Assembly: GCA_030672805.1 (NCBI GenBank)
Contig: DAOVFR010000073.1
Coordinates: 1 to 9,806 of the forward strand
Length of the DNA: 9,806 bases
Source: Candidatus Krumholzibacteriota bacterium
GTDB lineage: Bacteria > Krumholzibacteriota > Krumholzibacteriia > Krumholzibacteriales > Krumholzibacteriaceae
Direction: 5' to 3'
Each line of letters opens with the position of its first letter. The stretch's first letter is position 1. Made by a program: the position numbers and the translations under genes. The notes under the pieces were generated by a model that saw nothing but the letters and a program-made list of their open reading frames with translations, was not told the origin of the DNA and ran no database searches. Shown here one piece after another: positions 1 to 6,417 of this stretch.

Positions 1-1172
1 CTATCCCTGATGTATTCGATAACGATACCATCCAGATCTTTCTGAATCACTTTGAATTGCCTGATTTCCGGTATATGTTCGAAAATAGCCGTAAAAAAAT
101 GCACTATCATGAATTTGCCTGTTCTCGTCCTGACAATATCGGTATCCCTTCCGATGACTCTTTGCAGGATGGGAAAATTCAACTCACGGTCAGACGGATA
201 TTTTTCTTCGGGCAATTTAATGGCAAGGTCTCCCAGATAGTAACGGATAAGGGGCATCGAGTAGCCGTCAAGGCGTGTTACCAGAACATAACCCATCTCG
301 CCGTCAGGAATCTCGTTGCCTTTTTCGTCCACGATTTCCAGGTACACGTGCGGGCTCATGATGTACATATATTCCAGATCTTTTTGAGCTGCGATTCGAA
401 GGCCTTCTCCGCAACCGTATGTTTCATATACCCTGGTCGAGAAAGTGTCTTCGATCGTTCTGCGGTAATGTGGAAATAACTTGTCCCCCCACGTGATCAC
501 CGTTCTGAACCTGATGTCCATTTCCCCTTTCTCGCGGGCGGTCAAGGCGATGGGGTACAAAGAGGAAGCATAGCCGGCCAGGGAATAATTGGAAGAATGT
601 TCTGCTGTTTTTAAAATCCCGAGAATATAGGATTCAGAATAATTGTAAGCCGTGACATACCTGGTTCTGAAAAAATAATCCTTCAGCGATTTTCTCAAAC
701 CCCGCCCAGGCGTCATTCCCGTCTGGATGAGCCTGTCCCCGATTCTATATCCCGCCCATTCCCACCATAGCACCTGTATCGCGTTGGAAACCGCCTCTTC
801 GATTTTATCCACATATACGACGCTCTGGACTCCGGATGAACCGCTGGTGGCATGTGAAATCAGTTTATTTCTGTCACCGGAGATCAATCCTTCAATGCTT
901 TCTTTGATATCCGCCTTTTTCAGGATGGGGAAGTTCTTGACCCAATTATATGGATCCTCGTCAAAATCAACATTCAAGCTCCTGTAATACGGAATGTTCC
1001 TGACGGCATGTCCTAGAATTTTTTCGAGATTCTTTCTTTGTATCCCCGATATTTCTCCGGCCGACAAGTGTTGAATGTTTCTCCAGGTTTTCAGCTCTCT
1101 GACGAATGAAGACCGAAAAACAAGGTCGCCGAAAGGCAGGATTACTTTTTCGAGAAGCTGGTTATACGACAT
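1..1172 (-). CDS. CapK/PaaK-like adenylate-forming enzyme, C-terminus outside window
   Basis: This is a member of the phenylacetate-CoA ligase (PaaK)/CapK branch of AMP-forming enzymes, usually found in capsule or exopolysaccharide loci. No stop occurs before the left edge, so 390 residues are visible and the C-terminal subdomain is incomplete (the family is usually about 430-460 aa). The N-terminus has the typical pattern LEKILGHAVRNIPYYRSL (residues 49-66). The P-loop TSGSSG is at 109-114, the adenylate-binding YGCGEG at 252-257, RYYLGD at 310-315 and GRDTDIV at 341-347. The ATG at 1172 is chosen because the family N-terminus starts there; its SD is weak. The gene overlaps the end of a short open fragment by 11 bases. 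Family assignment is secure; the acyl substrate, or whether it forms CoA esters at all, cannot be read from the sequence. Confidence 0.88.
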   Translation of the reverse strand, partial: MSYNQLLEKVILPFGDLVFRSSFVRELKTWRNIQHLSAGEISGIQRKNLEKILGHAVRNIPYYRSLNVDFDEDPYNWVKNFPILKKADIKESIEGLISGDRNKLISHATSGSSGVQSVVYVDKIEEAVSNAIQVLWWEWAGYRIGDRLIQTGMTPGRGLRKSLKDYFFRTRYVTAYNYSESYILGILKTAEHSSNYSLAGYASSLYPIALTAREKGEMDIRFRTVITWGDKLFPHYRRTIEDTFSTRVYETYGCGEGLRIAAQKDLEYMYIMSPHVYLEIVDEKGNEIPDGEMGYVLVTRLDGYSMPLIRYYLGDLAIKLPEEKYPSDRELNFPILQRVIGRDTDIVRTRTGKFMIVHFFTAIFEHIPEIRQFKVIQKDLDGIVIEYIRD

Positions 1173-1290
1173 TGTTTTCCCGTATAGCAACGATTCCGTT
1201 TTCCTGCCGGTAAAGGTTCTTTCCGTTATTAAAGTATCGCCTGAATATCACATAGTAGTTTTTCACAGTATTCAAATAATCCCATCCAAG
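1162..1290 (-). pseudogene. 42-codon open fragment, probable 3' end of a truncated gene
   Basis: Directly after an in-frame TGA (1293-1291), this frame stays open for 42 codons and ends in TAA (1164-1162), overlapping the CapK start by 11 bases. The peptide begins LGWDYLNTVKNYYVIFRRYF and looks more protein-like than the frame of the neighbouring 54-codon ORF over the same bases. A short overlap with the next gene is what the natural 3' end of an upstream operon gene would show. It has no plausible start of its own apart from a GTG about eight codons in. I do not recognise the protein. It may be the remains of a gene whose 5' part was lost at the rearrangement seen just upstream, or it may be chance. 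Confidence 0.3.
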
Positions 1291-1393
1291 TCAAGGCAAG
1301 AGACGGACATTCACCTTTCATCCCGCCCGGTCCGTTCTCGATTAATACTTCCAAAACCTGATTCAAAATCGTATTATCCCTCCGGCTGGTCAT
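1229..1393 (-). pseudogene. N-terminal remnant resembling an IS256-family transposase
   Basis: A 54-codon ORF starts at ATG 1393 behind a strong SD (AAGGAGG, five bases upstream) and ends at a double stop TAATAA. Its first 25 residues, including NTILNQVLEVLIENGPGGMK, resemble from memory the N-terminus of IS256/mutator-type transposases (pattern xNQxLEVLIExGxxGM). The next expected stretch (LLNxAMxxER followed by PYER) is absent: from about codon 26 the sequence diverges. Full transposases of this family are about 400 aa, so this can only be a stub left after deletion. The intact start region and SD suggest a fairly recent break. The family call rests on a short match and is tentative. An alternative is a small unrelated ORF. 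Confidence 0.4.
1267..1294 (-). promoter_or_regulatory. possible promoter for the CapK-like gene
   Basis: TTGACT (1294-1289) and AATACT (1272-1267) are separated by 16 bases, a fair sigma-70 match. Transcription would start near 1260 and give a leader of about 90 bases before the CapK ATG. The region is A+T-rich, so a chance match is possible. Confidence 0.28.
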
Positions 1394-1403
1394 GTTTCGC
1401 CTC

Positions 1404-1431
1404 CTTGTTAAAGTTTTGGTTCTTCAACAAG
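1404..1431. repeat. inverted repeat beside the transposase-like start
   Basis: Arms CTTGTTAAAG (1404-1413) and CTTCAACAAG (1422-1431) flank an 8-base loop. The single mismatch becomes a G-U pair in the minus-strand RNA, giving a 10-bp stem. On that strand the stem ends inside the SD of the transposase-like ORF, which could mask it. Hairpins that limit readthrough translation are known at insertion-sequence ends. It also lies just 5' of the plus-strand methyltransferase and could serve as a boundary hairpin. Confidence 0.5.
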
Positions 1432-1441
1432 AAAAACGGAT

Positions 1442-2209
1442 GTGACGGAACGGGGCCTTATGTTTATCGAGAAGCTAAAAAACAAACTGTCCGCGCGGAT
1501 GAGAGTCCCCATCGAAGAGAAACGTCTGAATTCGATGGTGAATCGCCGGTTCCTGTCCTCGATCGGTCTGGACTCCGGTCTCTTTCTCGACTGCGGATGC
1601 GGGAGAGGGGAAAACATACGTGACATCGAGGAAGCCCTCGGCCAGGGCTTCACGATCGTCGGAATGGACGTCCATTACCCAACCGCGCTGGAATGCAAAG
1701 AAAACGTTGCCGGCACGGCCGACATCATATGCGCCAACGCCCTGGACACCGCACTTCGTGACGGCTGCGTCGATACAGTTTTGTCGAATCAGGTTATCGA
1801 GCATATCGCCGGGTACGAACGTTACATGTCGGAAATCGCACGGATACTCAGGCCCGGCGGTTATCTCGTCATTTCAACTCCGAACGCACACTGTCCCCGT
1901 AACACCTTTCTGAAAACTATCGGCCAAAAACCCATTTTACGGTGGAGCAATACCGGCAAACTTGCGCCTGACCGGTTCCGGGGCCACGTGCAGGAATTCA
2001 CGGAAGAGGAACTGTTACGTCTCATCAAGAAGCACGGGTTCACATTGATCGAGAACAGGCCGATACTCCCACGCCCCACGTTCCATGGCAACTGGATTTT
2101 CAACATCTACAGACTGCTCGAATACCTGTTCTATCTGGTTTCACGCCCATTCGTGGACAAAGGATACTCGAAAAACAGCAACATGCTCTTCAAGCTCGCG
2201 CGGGACTGA
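1442..2209 (+). CDS. class I SAM-dependent methyltransferase
   Basis: A 255-residue protein of the Methyltransf_11/Ubie-like class I fold. SAM-binding motif I is LDCGCGRGEN (residues 49-58), the acidic end of strand beta2 is GMDVHY (74-79), the beta4 motif is VLSNQVIEHI (113-122) and the post-motif strand is LRPGGYLVISTPN (136-148). The C-terminal third has a hydrophobic, aromatic-rich stretch (IFNIYRLLEYLFYLVSRPF) that may bind the membrane or a lipid-linked substrate. The start is GTG 1442; ATG 1460, six codons later, is equally possible as neither has a clear SD. The gene stands alone on the plus strand. It converges with the permease gene, with only 3 bases between the two stops and no terminator hairpin there. 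Next to CapK, a role in glycan or lipid-carrier methylation is plausible, but the substrate is unknown. Confidence 0.85.
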   Translation: MTERGLMFIEKLKNKLSARMRVPIEEKRLNSMVNRRFLSSIGLDSGLFLDCGCGRGENIRDIEEALGQGFTIVGMDVHYPTALECKENVAGTADIICANALDTALRDGCVDTVLSNQVIEHIAGYERYMSEIARILRPGGYLVISTPNAHCPRNTFLKTIGQKPILRWSNTGKLAPDRFRGHVQEFTEEELLRLIKKHGFTLIENRPILPRPTFHGNWIFNIYRLLEYLFYLVSRPFVDKGYSKNSNMLFKLARD

Positions 2210-2212
2210 GTG

Positions 2213-4042
2213 TCATCGTTTTCTTTTACCCAGGAGGATTATATCGCGTAGAGCGCTCTCGTCACGCGCCGCCATCCACATCCTCTCGAAGCCGGGATCC
2301 TGGACGATCTGCGCGATTGCGGACAGGGCCCGCAGGTGGAAGTTGCGCTCGTCCTTCGTGCCGATCAATGCGAAGATCGCCTTGACCGCCGGCGCCGATT
2401 CGTCGAAGCGGACACCTTCCCGGCAGCGTGAGAGCAGAATGTCGAAGGCTTGATCCCCCTCGATTATGATGTGCGGGATCGCGAGAAACGGTGTGAGTAC
2501 GGTGCTGCTGTCCTTCTCGCGCTCATTGAGCTTCCGCAGCAGCACGCCGGGATCCATCCCGAGGCGTCCGGCCATCATACCCGCCGCGTTACCGAAGAAA
2601 TCATCCACGCCCACGGGGCCCTCGATGTCGACGGTGACACAGTCCTCGACAAGCCTGTCGAACCGGTCCTTGACGATCTCGTCGCGTTCGCGGATGATCT
2701 CCTTCAACTCCGACTCCAGCGTATATGTGGTCAGCTCCTTCGCCGTGATGCGCTCTATCAGGTGAAGCAATGCATATTCCCTGCCCGTTCTGATTCTCCC
2801 GTAGAACCAGTAGATAAAAAGCCCCGCGATTATCGCAGCGAGACTCACGAGCAGAGCATGTACTCCCATCTCGATGAGCAGGAAGACGAATCCGATGATG
2901 CCGGCAATCTGGAGCACGGGATAGAGCGGCGCCCGGAAGACGGGCTGGTAGTTCTGGAGCCTGCTCTCCCGCAGGATAATGACGGAGAAGCACGAGAAGA
3001 GGTAGGTAAGGATCAGGACGGATGATGCAGCCTTGATAAGCAAGTCGAGCCTCAGGAAGAGGGCCGCCACCATGAATGCACCGGTGATGAGTATCGATAC
3101 GTATGGCGTCCTGAATCTCCGGCCGATCTTCCCGAGGCGCTCGGGCATCAGACCGTCGCGGCTCAGCGCAAGCGGGTACCGCGATGCGGCCATGATCCCC
3201 GCGTTGGCCGTCGAGACGAACGCAAGGACCGCCGCGATGCCGAGCAGAATCCGTCCGAACGGACCCATGAAGGCGGCCGCGCCGTCGCTGATCGGCGTGA
3301 TGGACCCGTCGAGTCTTGACGCCCCCAGCACACCTGTCGTCACCAGAACGGTCAGTATGTACAGGATATTGACCACAAGCAGCGAGAGGATCATCCCGAG
3401 CGGGACCACCCGCCCCGGGTTCCTCACTTCCTCGGCGACACTCGCGACCTTGAGAAGCCCGCCGTACGAAATGAAGACGAAGCCCGCCGTCGAGAAAATT
3501 GCACCGATGCCTTTGGGTGCGAACGGCTCGAAATTCTGTATCCTGATCTCCGGTATGCCCCGGGCGATATAGAAGATCAGGATGGCGAGGAGCCCGAATA
3601 CGAGCACGACCTGCGCCCTGCTCGCTTCCTTGACGCCGATGAGATTGATCGCGATAAAAATGACGCACAGCGCCAGCGCAATCCACTGGATACCGAGAGC
3701 GATGACGATTGTCGTGAACGCGGCCATCCCGACGAGAGCGAAGGCGCTCTTTAGCGATAGGGACAACCATGTGATCAGGCCGTCGACCGTCCCGACGGCC
3801 GGGCCCATCGTTCGCTTGACGTAGAAATATGTGCCCCCGGCCTTCGGCATGGCGGAGACGAGCTCGGCCTGGCTCAGCATCCCCGTCATGGCAAGCAGCC
3901 CGGCGAGCAGGTACGATACGAAGAGGGCCGGGCCAACCCGTGCGTGGGCCAGCCCCGGCAGAATGAACAGCCCGGAGCTGATCATCGCGCCGCTGGCGAT
4001 GCAGAACACATCGACGAGCTTCAGTTCCCGTTTAAGTTCCAT
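2213..4042 (-). CDS. APC-family amino acid permease fused to a PTS EIIA (EIIA-Ntr-like) domain
   Basis: An inner-membrane amino-acid/polyamine transporter of the APC superfamily with a cytoplasmic C-terminal EIIA domain; about 609 aa from ATG 4042. The first helix carries the substrate-binding signature GAMISSGLFILPG, and about twelve hydrophobic segments fill the first 415 residues. A charged helical linker (ESELKEIIRERDEIVKDRF) follows. The last ~145 residues match the PTS EIIA type-2 (PtsN-like) pattern: LxxRE, then LAIPHIIIEG with the phosphorylatable His (about residue 524), and a second His in NFHLRAL 45 residues later, as in PtsN. Start choice: ATG 4042 has a GGAG six bases upstream and gives the family N-terminus MELKRELKLVDVF. 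The in-frame ATGs at 4087 and 4054 lie in a perfect hairpin and encode a low-complexity R/E string. It is the last gene of a minus-strand run. The transported amino acid is unknown. Confidence 0.88.
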   Translation of the reverse strand: MELKRELKLVDVFCIASGAMISSGLFILPGLAHARVGPALFVSYLLAGLLAMTGMLSQAELVSAMPKAGGTYFYVKRTMGPAVGTVDGLITWLSLSLKSAFALVGMAAFTTIVIALGIQWIALALCVIFIAINLIGVKEASRAQVVLVFGLLAILIFYIARGIPEIRIQNFEPFAPKGIGAIFSTAGFVFISYGGLLKVASVAEEVRNPGRVVPLGMILSLLVVNILYILTVLVTTGVLGASRLDGSITPISDGAAAFMGPFGRILLGIAAVLAFVSTANAGIMAASRYPLALSRDGLMPERLGKIGRRFRTPYVSILITGAFMVAALFLRLDLLIKAASSVLILTYLFSCFSVIILRESRLQNYQPVFRAPLYPVLQIAGIIGFVFLLIEMGVHALLVSLAAIIAGLFIYWFYGRIRTGREYALLHLIERITAKELTTYTLESELKEIIRERDEIVKDRFDRLVEDCVTVDIEGPVGVDDFFGNAAGMMAGRLGMDPGVLLRKLNEREKDSSTVLTPFLAIPHIIIEGDQAFDILLSRCREGVRFDESAPAVKAIFALIGTKDERNFHLRALSAIAQIVQDPGFERMWMAARDESALRDIILLGKRKR

Positions 4043-4052
4043 ATTCCGCTCC

Positions 4053-4087
4053 ATGCCCCGGGCGTCCCTCTCCCTCTCCCGGGGCAT
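4053..4087. repeat. intercistronic perfect inverted repeat between methyltransferase and permease
   Basis: Arms ATGCCCCGGG (4053-4062) and CCCGGGGCAT (4078-4087) form a perfect 10-bp, GC-rich stem with a 15-base purine-rich loop in the minus-strand RNA. No U-tract follows, so it is more likely an RNA-stability or processing hairpin, or an RBS-accessibility element, than an intrinsic terminator. It lies 11 bases upstream of the chosen permease start and contains both upstream in-frame ATGs. Confidence 0.65.
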
Positions 4088-4133
4088 CCCTTTCCCGGCA
4101 GCAACGCCCGGTCCGCTTCATCATCAGCCCGTT

Positions 4134-4778
4134 CTATTCCATGAACGCCGTGACGAAGTAATCGCGGCTGATCTTCTCGATCTCGAACCGCCTGCACGGC
4201 ACGGACGAAAAAAGCAGATCGATGTCTTTCCGTCCGTACATGAACAGATCGCACCGCTTCCGGTACCTGATCCTTCGCTGCATTGCGAGCAAACCGCTCG
4301 ATGCGGGGAAGCTGAAAAAGGCCTTTCGCTTCGTTATGGACAGCACCTTCTCGATACACCGCCCGGGATCCTCGATATAGTCCATGAATCCCATCACGAT
4401 CGCATAATCGTATGACCCGTCGAACCGATAGTCGAGGAAATCGGCCAGGACGAACCGGCACCTGTCCGCCACGCCGGCCGCCTGCGCGTTCCGCCCGGCA
4501 AGCCCTATCATATTCTCCGCGAAATCCATACCCAGGACGCCTCCCGCCCCCATTCCCGCAAGTACAATCCCGTACTGTCCGGGCCCGCAGCCGACATCGA
4601 TGACCGTTCGTCCCTCGATCGGGCAGCACCCCTCGATGCTCCTGATGTACCGGAGCCTCATGCTCTTCCTGAAAAGCCGGTTTACCAGGTTGTTCGCGAG
4701 AGTGTCCTTCGTCCCGTAGATAGCGTTGAAATCGTGCGCGTACGAATGAAAGAACGCGGAGATTTCCCTTTTCGGCAT
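4134..4778 (-). CDS. class I SAM-dependent methyltransferase coupled to the deacetylase gene
   Basis: A 214-residue class I methyltransferase starting at ATG 4778 (a GTG directly before it at 4781 is also in frame). Motif I is VIDVGCGPGQYG (about residues 60-71 counted from the GTG), beta2 acidic motif GMDFAENM (84-91), ADFLDY (113-118) and the beta4 region VMGFMDYIEDPG (129-140). FSFPASSGLL follows in the position of the beta5 strand. The end has no extra domain. The start ATG overlaps the stop of the upstream polysaccharide deacetylase (TGATG), with AGGA a few bases upstream, so the two are probably translationally coupled and act on related substrates. The stop is TAG. A glycan- or lipid-linked sugar substrate is inferred from this context only; small-molecule methylation is equally compatible with the fold. 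Confidence 0.84.
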   Translation of the reverse strand: MPKREISAFFHSYAHDFNAIYGTKDTLANNLVNRLFRKSMRLRYIRSIEGCCPIEGRTVIDVGCGPGQYGIVLAGMGAGGVLGMDFAENMIGLAGRNAQAAGVADRCRFVLADFLDYRFDGSYDYAIVMGFMDYIEDPGRCIEKVLSITKRKAFFSFPASSGLLAMQRRIRYRKRCDLFMYGRKDIDLLFSSVPCRRFEIEKISRDYFVTAFME

Positions 4779-5638
4779 CACGAATCCTTCCGGAGCGATG
4801 TGCTGTCTTCCAGAAATGCCCTGAATGTCGTCAGCTCGAATTCATCGAGGATTCGCCTGATCTTGCGCTCCGTCGCCCCGAGGTTCACGTACGATTTGAA
4901 TCTCCGCATAATTCCCATCGGCAAACGAGGATGGGATGGATCGATCTCGCGCGGGTGAATATAGAAGATCACCGGACGGCCCTCGCCGAGCACGCGCTGC
5001 GCCATTGCACGGATGACCGGGTAGGGAAACAGCCTCAGGTACCCGCCCCCAAAGAAACAGAGCGTCTTTCCCAGAACACGTGCAACGGTAATGGGAAACT
5101 CGACGATCCGTCCAGCCCTATTTGAAACCGGATAGGGCCCGAGGTTCACGCCTTTCATGCCTCCGTGTCCCCTCATGGCCGGGAAAACCGAGGAATCGTA
5201 GCGGTAGCCCGCACGGGCGAGCTGGTCGAAGAACCAGGGAACGTCCCCGGTAATGGAGAACCCGGATGCCCGGTACCCGAGCACCTCGCATCCGGCTATA
5301 TCCTCGATAAGCTTCTTTGCCCGCGTCACATCCCGCAGGAATCGCTCCTCGCCCACCTCGTACACAAGCTCGTGCGCGTACCCGTGCGATGCGATCTCGT
5401 GCCCGCGCGCCAGCGCCTCCCTGACAAGATGCGGGTATCTCTCCGCCACCCAGCCGAGAAAGAAACAGGTCGTCACGGCCCCGTGCTCGCTGAAGATATC
5501 GAGCAGTTTCATGAAGTTCGCCTCCACGCGGGACGGCAGCGAACCCCATTCCGATATTCCCGGCGTGGACGGGAGATCCAGGATGTGGAACCAGTCCTCT
5601 ACATCGACTGAAAAAATACTCTTCATACGAGATGCCAT
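4778..5638 (-). CDS. XrtA/exosortase-type polysaccharide deacetylase (NodB fold, DUF3473 C-terminus)
   Basis: A carbohydrate esterase family 4 enzyme that would remove N-acetyl groups from an exopolysaccharide. The N-terminus FSVDVEDWFH holds the catalytic and metal-binding Asp pair in the VDVED form typical of the exosortase-associated subfamily instead of TFDDG. The metal-binding SHGYAH is at about residues 85-90, the substrate-binding motif GYRASGFSI at 122-130, YDSSVFP at 148-154 and the C-terminal FYIHPREID at 226-234. Length (about 286 aa) is normal for this subfamily. No signal peptide is visible, also normal for the subfamily. Start: ATG 5638 is used; TTG 5641 and ATG 5626 (giving MKSIFSVDVEDW) are alternatives, and none has a good SD. 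It lies downstream of gdhA and overlaps the methyltransferase start. No exosortase or PEP-CTERM gene is visible here, so the link to that system is by family resemblance only. Confidence 0.88.
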   Translation of the reverse strand: MASRMKSIFSVDVEDWFHILDLPSTPGISEWGSLPSRVEANFMKLLDIFSEHGAVTTCFFLGWVAERYPHLVREALARGHEIASHGYAHELVYEVGEERFLRDVTRAKKLIEDIAGCEVLGYRASGFSITGDVPWFFDQLARAGYRYDSSVFPAMRGHGGMKGVNLGPYPVSNRAGRIVEFPITVARVLGKTLCFFGGGYLRLFPYPVIRAMAQRVLGEGRPVIFYIHPREIDPSHPRLPMGIMRRFKSYVNLGATERKIRRILDEFELTTFRAFLEDSTSLRKDS

Positions 5639-5647
5639 CAAAGACGA

Positions 5648-5667
5648 GCCCCTGCATATACAGGGGC
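5648..5667. terminator. hairpin between gdhA and the deacetylase gene
   Basis: GCCCCTG (5648-5654) and CAGGGGC (5661-5667) form a perfect 7-bp stem with loop CATATA. In the minus-strand RNA it lies 55 bases after the gdhA stop and about 10 bases before the deacetylase ATG 5638. Only a weak run (TCGTCTTTG) follows. It may be a partial terminator for gdhA or a structure affecting translation of the deacetylase; it covers the only SD-like run (AGGGG) for ATG 5638. Confidence 0.5.
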
Positions 5668-5721
5668 CCGTACTGGAATTCCAACTCCGGCAAAGCCGCG
5701 TCTTCCGATCATTGCGGGATG

Positions 5722-6405
5722 CTATACGACACCCTGGTCTATCATCGCGTCGGCTACCTTGATGAAGCCGGCGATGTTGGCGCCATCAACGTAGTTGATG
5801 AAACCGTCTTTACCCTTGCCGTACTCGACGCACTGCTCGTGAATCGCGATCATAATATTTCGAAGCCTTTCGTCGACTTCCTCGCGGGTCCAGGAGAGCC
5901 GCAGGCTGTTCTGGCTCATCTCCAGGCCGCTCGTCGAGACGCCGCCCGCGTTCGCGGCCTTGCCGAGACCGTAGAGAATCTTCTTGCCGACGAATACATC
6001 GATCGCCTCGGGCGTGCTCGGCATGTTGGCGCCCTCGGAGACGCAGATACAGCCGTTCCCTACAAGCTCCCTGGCGTCACCGGCGTCGATCTCGTTCTGG
6101 GTGGCGCTCGGCAGCGCCACGTCGCACTTGATGTGCCACGGGCGCTTGCCCTCGAGGTACTTGCACTTGAACTTGTCCGCGTACTCCTTGATACGGCCGC
6201 GCTTGACGTTCTTGAGATCCATCACCCAGGCGAGTTTCTCCTTGTCGATACCGTCCGGATCGTGCACCGTGCCGCCTGAGTCGGAGAGGGACACAACCTT
6301 CGCGCCCAGGTGTATGCACTTCTCGGTGGCGTACTGGGCGACGTTGCCCGAACCGGAGACGGTGCAGATCTTGCCCTCGATCGAGTCGCCGCGGGTTTTC
6401 AGCAT
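5722..6405 (-). CDS. gdhA: glutamate dehydrogenase, C-terminal (coenzyme-binding) part, after the TAG
   Basis: This part holds the Rossmann domain: CTVSGSGNVAQYATEKC, then VVSLSDSGGTV at the coenzyme-specificity position (the SDSGG form is usual in NADP-linked enzymes), and VALPSATQNEI. The family C-terminus follows: GLEMSQNSLRLSWTREEVD and GANIAGFIKVADAMIDQGVV. The first ATG after the stop is at 6405, five codons on, with a GAGGAG touching it and no proper spacing, so independent translation is doubtful. The break lies close to the hinge between the two domains. Downstream is the polysaccharide deacetylase gene, 84 bases away. Confidence 0.8.
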   Translation of the reverse strand: MLKTRGDSIEGKICTVSGSGNVAQYATEKCIHLGAKVVSLSDSGGTVHDPDGIDKEKLAWVMDLKNVKRGRIKEYADKFKCKYLEGKRPWHIKCDVALPSATQNEIDAGDARELVGNGCICVSEGANMPSTPEAIDVFVGKKILYGLGKAANAGGVSTSGLEMSQNSLRLSWTREEVDERLRNIMIAIHEQCVEYGKGKDGFINYVDGANIAGFIKVADAMIDQGVV

Positions 6406-6417
6406 CTCCTCGGCGAA

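Noticed and set aside
52..479. plus-strand open frames in the first 500 bases
   Set aside because: They lie antisense to the CapK-like gene, whose motifs (YGCGEG, RYYLGD) fall on the minus strand in this stretch.
2601..3770. 389-codon minus-strand open frame inside the permease gene
   Set aside because: It is an out-of-frame shadow in GC-rich coding sequence. The protein is rich in Arg, Gly, His and Asp without domains, while the permease frame has clear family motifs.
5118..5693. 191-codon minus-strand frame over the deacetylase start
   Set aside because: Out of frame with the deacetylase, Arg/Gly/Ala-rich and without recognisable motifs. Only its first residues, outside the deacetylase gene, look unbiased.
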